A stretch of 64,000 nt of DNA, from positions 1-64,000 of the forward strand of contig CAUEHT010000001.1 of NCBI GenBank assembly GCA_958510875.1. Direction: 5' to 3'. This DNA comes from Endomychus coccineus (lineage: Eukaryota > Arthropoda > Insecta > Coleoptera > Endomychidae). The position numbers and the translations under genes are program-made. Of this stretch, positions 9,797 through 19,744 are shown in pieces. The stretch's first letter is position 1, and each line of letters begins with the position of its first letter. Under the pieces are notes generated by a model. That model was not told the origin of the DNA. It did not search any database and was given only the letters and a program-made list of their open reading frames with translations.

Positions 9797-10436
9797 GTTT
9801 GGCAGAGCCTCCTCTTCCATGTGGATATATGATACAAATGTATTTAATAATAATTTCAAACAAGTTCACGGACAAGGATTATTCCTAACGAGCGATGGGA
9901 GTTATGATATGGAAAATCGTAGATTGTGCAACGTAAAATCACCGAATGATGATGGAGATGTTGCAAATAAAGTATATGTTGATAAATTAACACACAAACT
10001 GAATCTGAAAACGGAAACCAGTCTTAAAGATACCTTCAATGTTAGGGTTGATAATTTGATCAAAGATATCAACAAAGACCTGGATGAACATAACTTAACG
10101 AATGAGAAGGTTATTCTCAACATTGATAAACATCTGATGGACATTCAGAATAAATATAATGAAATGGGAATCTATATAAAATCAGAGTATAAAACAATCA
10201 GTGATAGTGTGAGGGAAAACAGAAATGAATTGAAAGAGATCAATAACACATTTAACAGTGTGAACATGCCTCTAAATGACATTACTAGTAAAGTGGAGGC
10301 GTTAGAACGACGGATGACATCTGTGGAACCTTCTAAGAAGAGACCCTCATCATCCACAACAACAACAAAGCAGGGCTCTGTGAAACGTATATCTCCAAAT
10401 CCTGTGAATATACCCAAAAAATTAATTCTACACTAG
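9780..10436 (+). CDS. Fibre-like virion protein with coiled coil (218 aa)
   Basis: The N-terminal part contains GSYDMENRRLCNVKSPNDDG then DVANKVYVD (residues about 40-70). That D.....I.NV..P....DA.NK.YVD arrangement is the repeat found in phage tail fibres and similar trimeric fibres. Residues about 70-175 are rich in heptad-like I/L/V spacing with charged residues (long coiled coil), and the tail is Ser/Thr/Lys-rich and low-complexity. It may form a trimeric spike or fibre on the capsid. The ATG lies inside the end of the preceding gene. An AATAAA at 10615-10620 follows. Confidence 0.6.
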   Translation: MVSMDKFGRASSSMWIYDTNVFNNNFKQVHGQGLFLTSDGSYDMENRRLCNVKSPNDDGDVANKVYVDKLTHKLNLKTETSLKDTFNVRVDNLIKDINKDLDEHNLTNEKVILNIDKHLMDIQNKYNEMGIYIKSEYKTISDSVRENRNELKEINNTFNSVNMPLNDITSKVEALERRMTSVEPSKKRPSSSTTTTKQGSVKRISPNPVNIPKKLILH

Positions 10437-10453
10437 ATTTCCACATTGATAAG

Positions 10454-10531
10454 ATGAGTAGAGAACAAGTTTTGCATGAGCTTCATGAGCACAGAAGAAA
10501 GAACTTTTACCAGCATATGCAATACGACTAG
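10454..10531 (+). pseudogene. Possible N-terminal stub of Polinton integrase
   Basis: An ATG-initiated 25-codon frame (MSREQVLHELHEHRRKNF...) ends in TAG at 10529. The LHEL...RRKNF wording resembles the segment just before the catalytic core of retroviral-type integrases in arthropod Polintons. Nothing of the DDE core follows. The match is short, so this is only a candidate for the deletion scar of the integrase gene. Confidence 0.3.
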
Positions 10532-10698
10532 GACGATGAATCAAGAGTCAAGATTGAGATATTTGAAACATATATTGTTAAGATTATACTTAAGTCTTTT
10601 GTATTGAGAAAATTAATAAAAAGATTATTTTGAGATCTTTGGTCTTCCTCCCACCCCTCGTTAAATAACGGTGCAATCTTGAATTCTCATCAGTCTGT

Positions 10699-10920
10699 AT
10701 GGAAGCGTACGTAGGAGAAGGTGTTCCCAATACGCTTATAAACAAGCTCCCGTTTGAACTTCGAATCAATACCAGAGGCAAAACTAGAAGAACGATTGAG
10801 GAGATCCAAGGTATCAATTCATTCGATAAAGTTTGCAGTCAACACGATATTTCATGCAATATAACACTTATAATCGTAGCCTGTTATATTTGGAATTCCT
10901 CTCTAACTCTTCAGTTGTGA
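10699..10920 (+). pseudogene. Phospholipase-A2-like relic (73 aa)
   Basis: The frame holds NTLINKLPFELRI and, at about residues 38-52, GINSFDKVCSQHDIS with a D...C..HD pattern like the catalytic helix of parvovirus/Polinton-type PLA2 domains, where the HD pair activates water to cut membrane lipids. The upstream calcium-loop glycines expected in the family are not visible (the region reads RGKTRRTIEEIQ), so the enzyme is probably dead or misaligned. Small PLA2 proteins in related elements help entry. The C-terminal 20 residues look like non-coding readthrough. Confidence 0.45.
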
Positions 10921-10935
10921 TCGATTAGCATTTAT

Positions 10936-10946
10936 TAGTATATAAA
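10936..10946 (+). promoter_or_regulatory. TATA-type promoter motif upstream of the penton-like gene
   Basis: TAGTATATAAA, identical to the motif at 8225-8235. It ends 10 bases before ATG 10957 and 28 bases before ATG 10975, so a transcript starting about 30 bases downstream would favour the second ATG. Confidence 0.5.
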
Positions 10947-10956
10947 TAGATTGTTG

Positions 10957-11718
10957 ATGAAGTTTTCATCAAACATGTCTCAGACGTTCACTATCACGGG
11001 TAAGAGCTCCCGCTTATCTGTAGATTTTCACCCACCTATAGAACTAGATCCTCATTCATATTATTCTATCGCACTTGTTGGTTTGCATACGTACAATAGC
11101 ATCCCGAACATTGAAGAAGGTTTTAATAAATTTTATTATGAAGATGTGAAGGGTGAGGAAAAAGTAGTTACTATACCTACGGGGTCCTACGAGTTGACAG
11201 ACATCGAGGATTTCATACAAAGTGCAGTTTGTGGGATAGGAGTGGAGCAAGAAGAACGTGACCGGAAATTATCAATAAAATCTAACAACAACACTCTACA
11301 CACAGAGCTGAAGAGTGATTTTGAAGTGAATTTTATTCCTAAAGATAGTATAAGCGAACTGTTGGGATTCAGCAAAAAGAAATTGACATCTCGTGAACTA
11401 CACGTATCTGATCGACCTATAAACATAATCAAAGTTCAAACTATACGCGTAGAGTGTAACTTAACCGCAGGAGCATATTATAACAATAAGGTAGCTCATA
11501 CGATATATGAGTTCTCACCTCTTGTACCACCTGGGTTTTCCATTGATATAGAGCCGAAGAATCTTATTTATCTACCGGTCATCAGCAAGACGTCCTTCGA
11601 TAACATCACGCTGAATATTTTAGATCAGAATTGGAAACCGGTAAATTTTTGTGGAGAAGAAATTATTATACGATTGGAATTGAAAAAGATCGCTAGGGAT
11701 TATGGCTCACAACAATAA
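10957..11718 (+). CDS. Minor capsid (penton-like) protein, about 248-254 aa
   Basis: Open reading frame with ATGs at 10957 and 10975; the second (MSQTFTITGKSS) is the better fit to the TATA box and to the beta-rich start. The protein is beta-strand-rich throughout, with SYYSIALVGLHTYNSIPNI near residue 35, LGFSKKKL near 135 and a conserved-looking VRIL-type C-terminal strand region. This profile, its length and its place just before the major capsid gene match the penton proteins (single-jelly-roll type) of Polintons and relatives, which close the capsid vertices. AATAAA overlaps the stop (11714-11719). Function is inferred from family and context. Confidence 0.6.
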   Translation: MKFSSNMSQTFTITGKSSRLSVDFHPPIELDPHSYYSIALVGLHTYNSIPNIEEGFNKFYYEDVKGEEKVVTIPTGSYELTDIEDFIQSAVCGIGVEQEERDRKLSIKSNNNTLHTELKSDFEVNFIPKDSISELLGFSKKKLTSRELHVSDRPINIIKVQTIRVECNLTAGAYYNNKVAHTIYEFSPLVPPGFSIDIEPKNLIYLPVISKTSFDNITLNILDQNWKPVNFCGEEIIIRLELKKIARDYGSQQ

Positions 11719-11798
11719 ATAATAATCCAATACTCACCACCACTCATTATATGAAAGGAATTCAACTGAGAAGGTTGCAGTAGCCATCACTTGAGAAC

Positions 11799-12014
11799 AT
11801 GGGTTTGGATTTTAGCAATAAAAGACATCTCCATAGTGGTCATCAGTCATTATCTACAACGAGCTCGAGGGAGAAGGTTGCTCCTGCATCACTGTCATTG
11901 AAGAAGGAGAAGGTTGCTTCTGCATCACTATCATTGGAAAATATAAATTTTTTGAAGTCCCTTGGTTACAATGTCGGAAAAACTTCAAATATTCAACGAG
12001 CCAAACTTCATTGA
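11799..12014 (+). CDS. Small basic ORF overlapping the major capsid start (71 aa)
   Basis: ATG at 11799. It contains a two-copy internal repeat (EKVAPASLSLK / EKVASASLSLE) from a tandem DNA duplication, then NINFLKSLGYNVGK. It ends 43 bases inside the next gene in another frame. Short proteins with an NI.FLKSLG motif precede capsid genes in some related elements (memory, unverified) and could be a small virion peptide. It may equally be chance. Confidence 0.35.
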   Translation: MGLDFSNKRHLHSGHQSLSTTSSREKVAPASLSLKKEKVASASLSLENINFLKSLGYNVGKTSNIQRAKLH

Positions 12015-13173
12015 AGACATCATCCGGGAAGAAACTCATACCTACTATCCACACACAACATCTTTTGGCAACAGCGATGAAATTGAGATATTAATCAATC
12101 AACAAGATGTGTTGGTAGATTTGGCATCGTCTGCTTTATTCATCGAGGCAGAATTCCAGCCAGAAGCAAGTGGTGATGGTGAATGTAAACTAACGAATAA
12201 TTTCGGAGCGTTTCTCTTCGAATATATCAGTTATGAATTGAATGGAAAAGAGATAGACAAAGTACGTGATCCTGGTATTGTCAGCACCATCAGAGCTTAT
12301 CTAACATATGCCAAACATGAATCTATACCTCTAGCTATTTCTGGATGGTCGTTTAAGGATGCATTGAGTTCAGTCCACAATAATAAAATCAATTTATGGA
12401 TACCGTTGAATTTTCTACTAGGCCTATTCATTGACTATAACAAAGTCTTGAGTGGAAAACATAAGCTGCGCTTGATAAGGTCTCGAACCGATAACGATTG
12501 CTATACTAATAGCACAGGCACGAAAACGGCTAAAATAAATGTGAAGACGATAGCATTAAAAGTGCGACATGTGTTTCCAAGTGATCAGGTTAAATTTCAA
12601 ATGTTGGAGAATTTGAGTGCTGAGAAGCCTATTTTGATTCCATTTCGCAGCTGGGATCTGCATGAAAATCCGTTGATGAAGGAGAGCACTCGTGACATTT
12701 GGGCTGTTAAAACTTCAATGAATTTGGAACGTCCCAGATATGTGATTTTAGCTTTCCAAACTGATCGAAAAAATAATCCTGTTAAGCACAGTGCATATTT
12801 CGATAATATAAACTTGCTAAATGTAAAATTATACTTGAATTCAGAGTGTTATCCATATGAAGCAATGAAATTGAATTTCACCGACCAGCAATACGTGGAA
12901 GCATACCAGATGTACTATGATTTCCAGAAATCATTTTCAAATAAAATAATAAGCGAACCCATGTTAGATTATATAGCATTCAAGAATAGAGCAATTTTTG
13001 TGATTGACTGTTCAAAACAAAACGATGCTATAAAGTCATCAACAGTTGACGTCAAACTAGAGATGGAAAGTTTCCTGAATTTCCCCAAAAACACCAGGGC
13101 TTATTGCATCATCATTAACGATCGTATAATGGAGTATTCTCCAATTACAGGATCAGTTCGGAGTTTAGTGTGA
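11971..13173 (+). CDS. Major capsid protein, double-jelly-roll type (400 aa)
   Basis: ATG at 11971 (MSEKLQIFNEPN); an upstream in-frame TTG at 11962 is not needed. The frame is intact. Seen: a beta-rich protein with paired barrel-like halves, FGAFLFEYISYELNGKEIDK near residue 70, WIPLNFLLGLFIDYNK near 145 and a C-terminal IIINDRIMEYSPITGSVRS. It belongs to the arthropod/nematode family often annotated as F54H12.2-like, which I take to be a Polinton-type major capsid protein forming hexagonal capsomers in nuclear-assembled particles. ATATAAAT lies about 25 bases upstream and AATAAA at 13224-13229 downstream. No break is visible, in contrast to the ATPase. Confidence 0.75.
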   Translation: MSEKLQIFNEPNFIEDIIREETHTYYPHTTSFGNSDEIEILINQQDVLVDLASSALFIEAEFQPEASGDGECKLTNNFGAFLFEYISYELNGKEIDKVRDPGIVSTIRAYLTYAKHESIPLAISGWSFKDALSSVHNNKINLWIPLNFLLGLFIDYNKVLSGKHKLRLIRSRTDNDCYTNSTGTKTAKINVKTIALKVRHVFPSDQVKFQMLENLSAEKPILIPFRSWDLHENPLMKESTRDIWAVKTSMNLERPRYVILAFQTDRKNNPVKHSAYFDNINLLNVKLYLNSECYPYEAMKLNFTDQQYVEAYQMYYDFQKSFSNKIISEPMLDYIAFKNRAIFVIDCSKQNDAIKSSTVDVKLEMESFLNFPKNTRAYCIIINDRIMEYSPITGSVRSLV

Positions 13174-13223
13174 AGAACCATGAATTATAATGTTATTATT
13201 TTAATTCTAAATGTATTTTTCTA

Positions 13224-13229
13224 AATAAA
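13224..13229 (+). terminator. Polyadenylation signal AATAAA after the major capsid gene
   Basis: AATAAA 51 bases past the stop, followed within 30 bases by a T-rich stretch (TTATTATTATTATTTTT). Confidence 0.5.
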
Positions 13230-13532
13230 TGTTATTATTATTATTTTTGGTATTTTATTTCTCTCACTTTCCCGCAAGACATCACAATAATGAACGAGCC
13301 GTTTGGTAAAGTACAGTCCCTTGGATCAACCCATCAGGATTGTAATCTAAATTATAAATATTGCTTCAGAGTTAGAAACAAAAAAAATTATGTTACTATC
13401 TAATTAATAAATATAAATATACTTTTGTTTTATTACCTGTTTGCATATAATGTTCCTCAAAAGTGATTCAGATTATTATGTTATCTTTTCAATTATTATA
13501 ATATGTAGTACCTAGTGGTTATAAGACAGTTT
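13230..13532. other. AT-rich spacer between capsid gene and right TIR
   Basis: No gene seen. A 38-codon ATG frame at about 13290 (MNEPFGKVQSLG...) has no recognisable features. Confidence 0.6.
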
Positions 13533-16500
13533 GCGGTAAATATTCTCTCTTATCTCGAGTGTTGAAGCCGATAAAGTTGTCACATTCAGAATAGCGAATA
13601 TTCATTGATATCAATTCGTTGAAGCTTCTTTCTTCATGTGGGTTATCAATCTCAAACTTGAAGAATCTCAAATAAATCTACAGGTAATAATAGTCAAACA
13701 TATTCATTTAGCCCCGACCAACACACAGGCCCCCGTAGGCTCTCAAATGATAACAATGTTGCATACAAAATAGCTTTAGGCAATAAACCGTTACATGGGA
13801 AATATCGATATTCTCAAATAAAAAAGGTAATAAAAGTGGGGTAATTTCTACAGCAGATATTTAACCTCAAAGATTCATCTGTTCAATGTTTGAGTCCTCA
13901 TCGAACCATCATAGTTCGTGAACGATGGTGACAGGCTGTTGAATCACGTGCTAAACAAGTGTCTGAATGTTGATAATGATCGCTTATGATGATACTATAG
14001 CTCTACTCAATGTTCAGACTTTTATGAAGCATGTGTTTGAATGTCATATAGATTAGCGCTTATGAAGATATTCATATGATTATGTAAACCCGTGAAGAAA
14101 AATGTGTTTATCATTATAATCTTTTACGCGAACGTATGGAGTTTGTAAAAGTTGTGCTCGTGAAGGAAAATGTACAGATTGCTAATGGAAATATTTATAT
14201 AATTATTATTGGTATTTTATTCCTCATCAGCCCATCATAGTTCGTGAACGATGATGACAGGCTGTTGAATCACGTGCTAAACAAGTGTCTGAATGTTGAT
14301 AATGATCGCTTATGAAGAAGATACTATAGCTCTACTCAATATTCAGACTTTTATGAAGCATGTGTTTGAATGTCATATAGATTAGCGCTTATGAAGATAT
14401 TCATATGATTATTATCATTATCCACATCTATTCCTCATCATAGTTCTACCTCTTGGGTGGTTGGGGAAATGAGTTCGATCTCTATAAAACTCCCTCGCAT
14501 ATATGTTTCCCATTGAAATTGATTGAATTTTATAAAAAGCTAACTATCCTATGAAGAAATGTGTGTCGATGAAAAATGTTTTATTAGTATATTTTTGTAT
14601 ACTGAAAAAATTATATTAGCACATCTATATGTTTAAGATGATTAAAAATGTATTTTGTTATATAGCAATCGAGCTGTACAGACAGTTCGAATAATCATCG
14701 TGATGCGTAATACCGCTTCGTCTAGATTCTGTATAGGTATTGGGCTACACCCAGCAGCAGCTAGATTTCGGGTCATATTATGCGATTTACAATCAATATG
14801 ATTCGAATATATACATACTACATGTGTGATTTAAAATAAAGTATTCTCATCGCGTTTGAAGGTGATCGGCGTATCTTTCTTATCTCTCGAACCAGATGTA
14901 GCTCTACCGCAAAATATGATAGTGAATATTGTTCAACCTGACACAAATTTAGCATAAACTTATTTGATTTATATCGAATAATTTATGAAACATACATGAA
15001 TGAATTTTATACCGAATTATGTTTACTTCGGAACTAATTTTGGAAAAACATTTTATATATTCATATTACTTTCGGATAACTTATAAAACTACTTTAACAT
15101 TGAAGGATCGCGCGCATCATTACGATAATTCCAAGTTGAATACATTGCTGTTGGACATGATTTAGCACAACCTTATCGCATAAGTAAGCTAATGATGCAT
15201 ACTTATAATATTATAACGAATATTGTACTCGCTAGTACTAATCAAGCAAAAAGTCCTTAGATGATTTAATAGTTATTTCTGCAAACGCTTCATAATATCG
15301 CTATTATGAGAAGCAGCATTTTTTTGTAAACTATCGCATGTTAGATGTTATGACCCCTTATTGAAGACTTGTGGGGGCAGACAATGCGCCGCGTACGATA
15401 TCATTATAACTCAGACAAAACCCTGCGACTAACGGCATGTACAAACAACCCCACATTTCATTGAAGGCTCCTGCAAGGTAGATACCTCGCTGAAGACCTG
15501 CGTGATAGACATCATTATACCTGTACACTCTGTATAACCTCACATACACACCTGTCTCGTTGGAGATCGCGCCAGCTTCATTCAAATTCACATGACTAAC
15601 GTCATACATAAATAATCTGTATAACCTCACATTCCATACCCCATTGAAGTCTCCCAACTCCATTTTGTATACTAAAAATAATTTCCATATATGTTTAAGA
15701 TGATTGAAATCGCATTTTGTAATATAGCAATCAAGTAAGGTACAGACAGCTTGAATAAACGTTTTTGAAAGTAATTTCCTTATAAACATCGCGTTTGAGA
15801 AATGCAGAAGAAGATATCATTTCCACACTGTATAACATTCCATCTATACACCCACTCCGATGAAGGAGCAGCAGCCCTCCCATGATACCTCCGATGAATA
15901 CCCGCCTCTTTCAAAAATCACGTGACTGACAGCATACATAAACAGCGCCATTATAACTCTTTCAAAACCCCTATGGTTAGCGCTATGAAGTCTCACATGC
16001 CATACCTCGCTACGTGACATACCTGCATGACTGATGTCATGTAAAAACAAATTACCTGCATCATATAGACTGCAATATACTCGCACTTATCACTCAGACC
16101 GGATACCCTGCGGTTATATCTACAACATTAAAATCGCTTGTTCTCAATTCCTCCATAGCTGAGCGGTTAAGGAGCTGGCTTTGGATTTCATTTCTCGGGT
16201 TCGATTCCCGTGTGTAGAAAAAAATATTTTGATGCTGCTTTACATTGAAGTTCTCCCTAACCTCACATATTGCTTGCTGTCTACCTTGAACGATCTTGTA
16301 TATACAGGCTGATTACCACTACTCGGTCTCCATCATACAACCATAGCAGAAGGACCCCTAGCGGTCAGAGACCACACCCTAACCGTCTACCCGGTAACAC
16401 CTAGATGTTAGAGGCGAGACCACACCGTCTACCCAGGCCGGTAATACAGGGTCAGTACTTACCGATACCTGTCTGGGCATACCGCGCATGCACGAGTGTA

Positions 16501-16564
16501 TCACTGGTTGCCTACATCTGATAAGGCTCTCTGTCTGGCGGGCCCAAGTGGCGCCATCCCTACT
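13533..16564. repeat. Right terminal inverted repeat of the Polinton (3032 bp)
   Basis: Inverse of 4154-6799. It is longer because of a local duplication: a block beginning CATCATAGTTCGTGAACGAT at about 13907 recurs at about 14231, with a 130-bp unique insert before the second copy that the left arm lacks. Both blocks contain a unit (ACAAGTGTCTGAATGTTG, reverse complement) close to the minisatellite at 7413-8130. Mirror ORF-like stretches lie at 15358-15789 and 15844-16086 on the minus strand. Confidence 0.92.
16149..16218 (+). ncRNA. tRNA-like sequence in right TIR
   Basis: Mirror of 4500-4568: A box TAGCTGAGCGGTTAAGG, B box GGTTCGATTCC, then an A-rich run and TTTT at about 16230 that could end pol III transcription. 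Acceptor strands do not pair. Confidence 0.6.
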
Positions 16565-16570
16565 TGAATC

Positions 16571-18355
16571 GAATTCATGTCCGTTTAAAAATTGCATTCA
16601 TTCAGATAAAATATGTTGCAAAAACAGGGGTCTGGCGAATTAACGCATCAAACTTTGAACAGCCTTATGTATAAAAAGGGCGAACAATCAAAAAACTCCA
16701 ATAACACTTGTTTATTGTGCCGGGAGGAACTACTGGAGCATCATGTGCTCGAATTTTAGATCTGAAAAGTAGCGTCACTTTTAAGCATTGTTCGGGACAT
16801 AAGTAAAAAACTCTCGGCACAAAATAAGCAATTGGTGGAGCGGACTTGACCAGAACCTCGGAAAACATATAAAAGCAGTGACCGATGAAAGATCGCTCTA
16901 TTTTGTGACTCTCTCTTTTGTGCCCTCTTTTGTGATTTTGATTTTCAAATAGTACCTACCGTTGTAGTGAGATTAACATAAGAATCAGAGTGAATTAATT
17001 ATCCGAGTTCAAGTCAGATTTAAACTGTGAATTAACAATAGTGTTCCGTTTAAGTGAATTGTTATATAAGGTAAATAATAGCTAAATAATTTATATTTCT
17101 GAGCATTACGATATATTGATTTCCGTAGTTTATGATTATTATTGTGATTGGTAACCTTTTGGAAGATATTTGAAATCCGTTGCTTTCGGTAATTCAAATT
17201 GTTATATTTGAGTTTATCCCGTCATAGGTCGGACCTGGCACGATTTGAATTCGCATTTGAATTGAAAATTCAAGTAATTGTATGATGTGTACAGAGTGTG
17301 TATGTTTGAACGACAGAGGCGTATTTGGGTATATTTGTGCACGCTGTGATCTACCGGAAGTATAAGTATATCCTAGACGACCAAACCGCCAACGACTTGT
17401 GCACGCTGTGATCTACCGGAAGTAGGAGTTGGGGTGGTTTTGTGATTGAGAATCGTAATAATCCCTTATTCGTATGAGAAGTCTTCGGCCGTGGATGTAG
17501 GGGTTATTGCAGATATGATAGTTAGGGTTTGTGCACGCTGTGATCTACCGGAAGTATAAGCCCCAATTGTCCAGATTCTGAATCTGTAAAATGTACGAAA
17601 TCTAACACTGTCATACAATTACCGGGAACCCCGTTGATGGCTAATACCAGGGTGGGTGTTATGACAGAATAAAGACAATTAGAGTAATTAACCGAAAATA
17701 TCGTGAAATCTGATATCGTACGAGCGGAAAACTAGTGCAAGACAATATTTTCCGAACCGACCGAATTTTATAACCGTTTAATATATCGTAGTGTGTTTTG
17801 AACATTTCACGTATTATTGCTATCTAAATGATCTACCGTACACCGCTTATCACTCTAGGACCTGTGATTTGTATTTTCCGCAAATGACAATTGTCAACAT
17901 ATCGTAAAGTAGATATGTTGAAACAGTTTTCATATACCGTTTGAGCTTCATTACATTTTCCGTCTGGGTGAATAATTTTTGTGAATAATACCGTTCAATT
18001 GCATTTATATTGATTATTCTGAAAGTGTACTTGTTATAATTATTATATATTTTAATATTTGGAATTCCCGTTTTATTAAATTATTTCTGCTCTATCTTCA
18101 AACGAGCTAAGTTTTAACCAGGTATCAATTGTAATTAAAGCCAACAATTTTGATACTGTTTTCTGCCCAATGGGCCCTGGTTTTACTTCACTGTAACTAC
18201 CCTAGGGACAAGGATATCTATAGAAAGCATAGTGACAGGCCTTGTGGAGAAGACCCTAGCAGAAGTCATCTAAAGCTTTAGAAAAATCTGGCGCCTGAGG
18301 ATTTGAAATAAGCAGTTTACCGAAAAGTCGCAAGGTACTCGTCATAATTCTTAGA
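16571..18355. other. Non-coding AT-rich stretch, possibly an old LTR
   Basis: No gene seen. The stretch has a TATA-like TGTATAAAAAGG near 16669 and, near 18287, TCTGGCGCCTGAGGATTTGA, which looks like an LTR end followed by a primer-binding site starting TGGCGCC. A matching second LTR was not found, so a solo LTR is only a guess. Confidence 0.3.
17335..17556. repeat. 28-bp motif repeated three times at irregular spacing
   Basis: TTGTGCACGCTGTGATCTAC followed by CGGAAGTA occurs exactly at 17335, 17397 and 17529. Spacings are 62 and 132 bases, so this is not a simple tandem array. It contains GTGCAC and CCGGAAGT (an ETS-type core), which may be protein-binding sites. Confidence 0.9.
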
Positions 18356-18739
18356 ATAATTTAAAGAACGGTTTGAAAGACAGTACAGTATAACATAGTA
18401 AACAAGGTAACAATTTGTGAATTAGTGTGATTTGAGTTTAATATTCTAAGAATTATTTTAAGAGCGGTTTGAAAGACACATGAAAAGATCACTTTGATAT
18501 AGGTCTAACTGATCATTGAGGATATTTCTAATATAATTTTTGACACCTTTATAAGTCTCTATTGATTCTAATGTATTCAATTCAAAACCTCTGGTTTGGT
18601 TATGTTAAATGCTTAGGCTATCTAAATTAGGGAAATTATGACCAGTTTGTAAAAAATGATTAGCAAAGGTTGAGTCAGTTTTGTTGAGTCTAAACGAGCG
18701 AAAATGCTACATGCATCATCAGATGATGTACTTGCCTCC

Positions 18740-19228
18740 TTATAAGGCACATCCAGACAATTGAATTCCTTTCTATCATTTATCAACCAACTTCACCCGA
18801 AAATTGAATTCACGTTAGAAACAGAAGAAGATAGAACAATAAACTTTTTGAATTTAACACTAATACGTGACCATAATAAAATAAAATTCAACATCTACAG
18901 GAAACCCACTTGTACAGACATCCCTATTCCGAACTCATCGTTTAGCCCTCGTGGCCATAAATTAGCAGCATATCACTCAATGATCCATAGAGCATTTTCG
19001 ATATCATTGTCAATAGAACACCTCACTATTGAGTTGAACACGATCAAACGAATAGCCATCATTAATGGTTTTCCGGTAGATCAAATAATGAAACTAATAA
19101 ATCGGAAACAACAACAATTAACTTTCTATAAAATCTATCCGCGTATAAAACACATAGATGCTACCACTGAATTCATCTCTTTGACATATTTTGGTACAGT
19201 AAGCGAACATATTGCTAACATTTTATAA
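18740..19228 (+). pseudogene. PLE RT C-terminal (thumb) fragment, copy 1
   Basis: The frame has FINQLHPKIEFTLE, then INFLNLTLIRDHNKIKFNIY and RKPTCTDIPIPNSSFSPRGH, the end of a Penelope-type RT (palm end and thumb). RT catalytic motifs are absent: the fragment begins after them. It ends in TAA at 19226 (ANIL), after which the nuclease continues in another frame. Confidence 0.85.
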
Positions 19229-19630
19229 CGCCATAATTTTAAAATCAGTTTCAAAACTCAAAATTAACTTTGCCATCTTATAAACAACGCCGAAGACATA
19301 ACCAATAAATATGGAAAACCTGGAGTTTATAAGATGATTTGCCGAGACTGTGATGACTTTTATATAGGTAGAACTTGTCGTAATTTCAAATTGAAATACG
19401 AAGAACATTTTCGCCCGTATAGACTCAGCAAAACAGACTCAACCTTTGCTAATCATTTTTCACAAACTGGTCATAATTTCCCTAATTCAGATAGCCAAAC
19501 CAGAGGTTTCAAATTGAATACATTAGAATCAATAGAGATTTATAAGGGTGACAAAAATTCTAATATCCTCAATGATCAGTTAGACCAAAATCAAAGTGAT
19601 CTTCTCATGTGTCTTTCAAACCGCTCCTAA
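19229..19630 (+). pseudogene. PLE GIY-YIG endonuclease fragment, copy 1
   Basis: From 19318 the frame reads PGVYKMICRDCDDFYIGRTC (the GIY and YIG halves) and later FANHFSQTGHNF. Compared with copy 2, the linker between RT and nuclease has a stop and a frame change near 19226-19300. This nuclease would make the target nick. The stop lies at 19628. Confidence 0.85.
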
Positions 19631-19744
19631 AATAATTCTTAGAATATTAAATTATAATCACACTAATTCACAAATTGTTACTTTGTTTGCTATGTAATAT
19701 TGTACTGTCTTTCAAACCGCTCTTTAAATAAATCTTAGAAAAGC

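Larger units (their letters stand above)
4154..16564 (+). mobile_element. Polinton/Maverick-type virus-like element, 12.4 kb, with long TIRs
   Basis: Both ends read AGTAGGGATGGCGCC inward and are flanked by the 6-bp direct repeat TGAATC (4148-4153 and 16565-16570). Six-base duplications and AG termini are established hallmarks of Polintons, whose integrase is of the retroviral type. Inside, all genes point right and encode virion proteins: packaging ATPase (deleted), DUF8207-like, fibre-like, PLA2 relic, penton-like and major capsid. DNA polymerase B and protease are absent and integrase is at most a 26-codon stub, so the copy cannot move without help. The intact target duplication shows it entered as one unit; whether the deletions came before or after insertion is unknown. 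Confidence 0.88.
18360..19740 (+). mobile_element. Penelope-like element copy 1 (second PLE family), inserted in a MULE
   Basis: The left part (18360-18720) is the reverse complement of the element's own 3' end (tail plus the last codons of the GIY-YIG domain), then the coding strand runs right from about 18740 to 19630 with its 3' tail to 19740. The right end abuts the MULE frame at 19745. The same inverted-tail-plus-coding layout, with the same junction sequence (GCATCATCAGATGATGTA), recurs at 20965-22815 in opposite orientation. Confidence 0.8.

Noticed and set aside
4154..16564. A DNA polymerase B or protease gene in the Polinton
   Set aside because: All frames were inspected for polymerase motifs and none was found; the only sizeable frames are the structural ones and TIR repeats.
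16600..18300. Complete LTR retrotransposon
   Set aside because: One PBS-like site and a TATA box are present, but no second LTR or coding part could be found.
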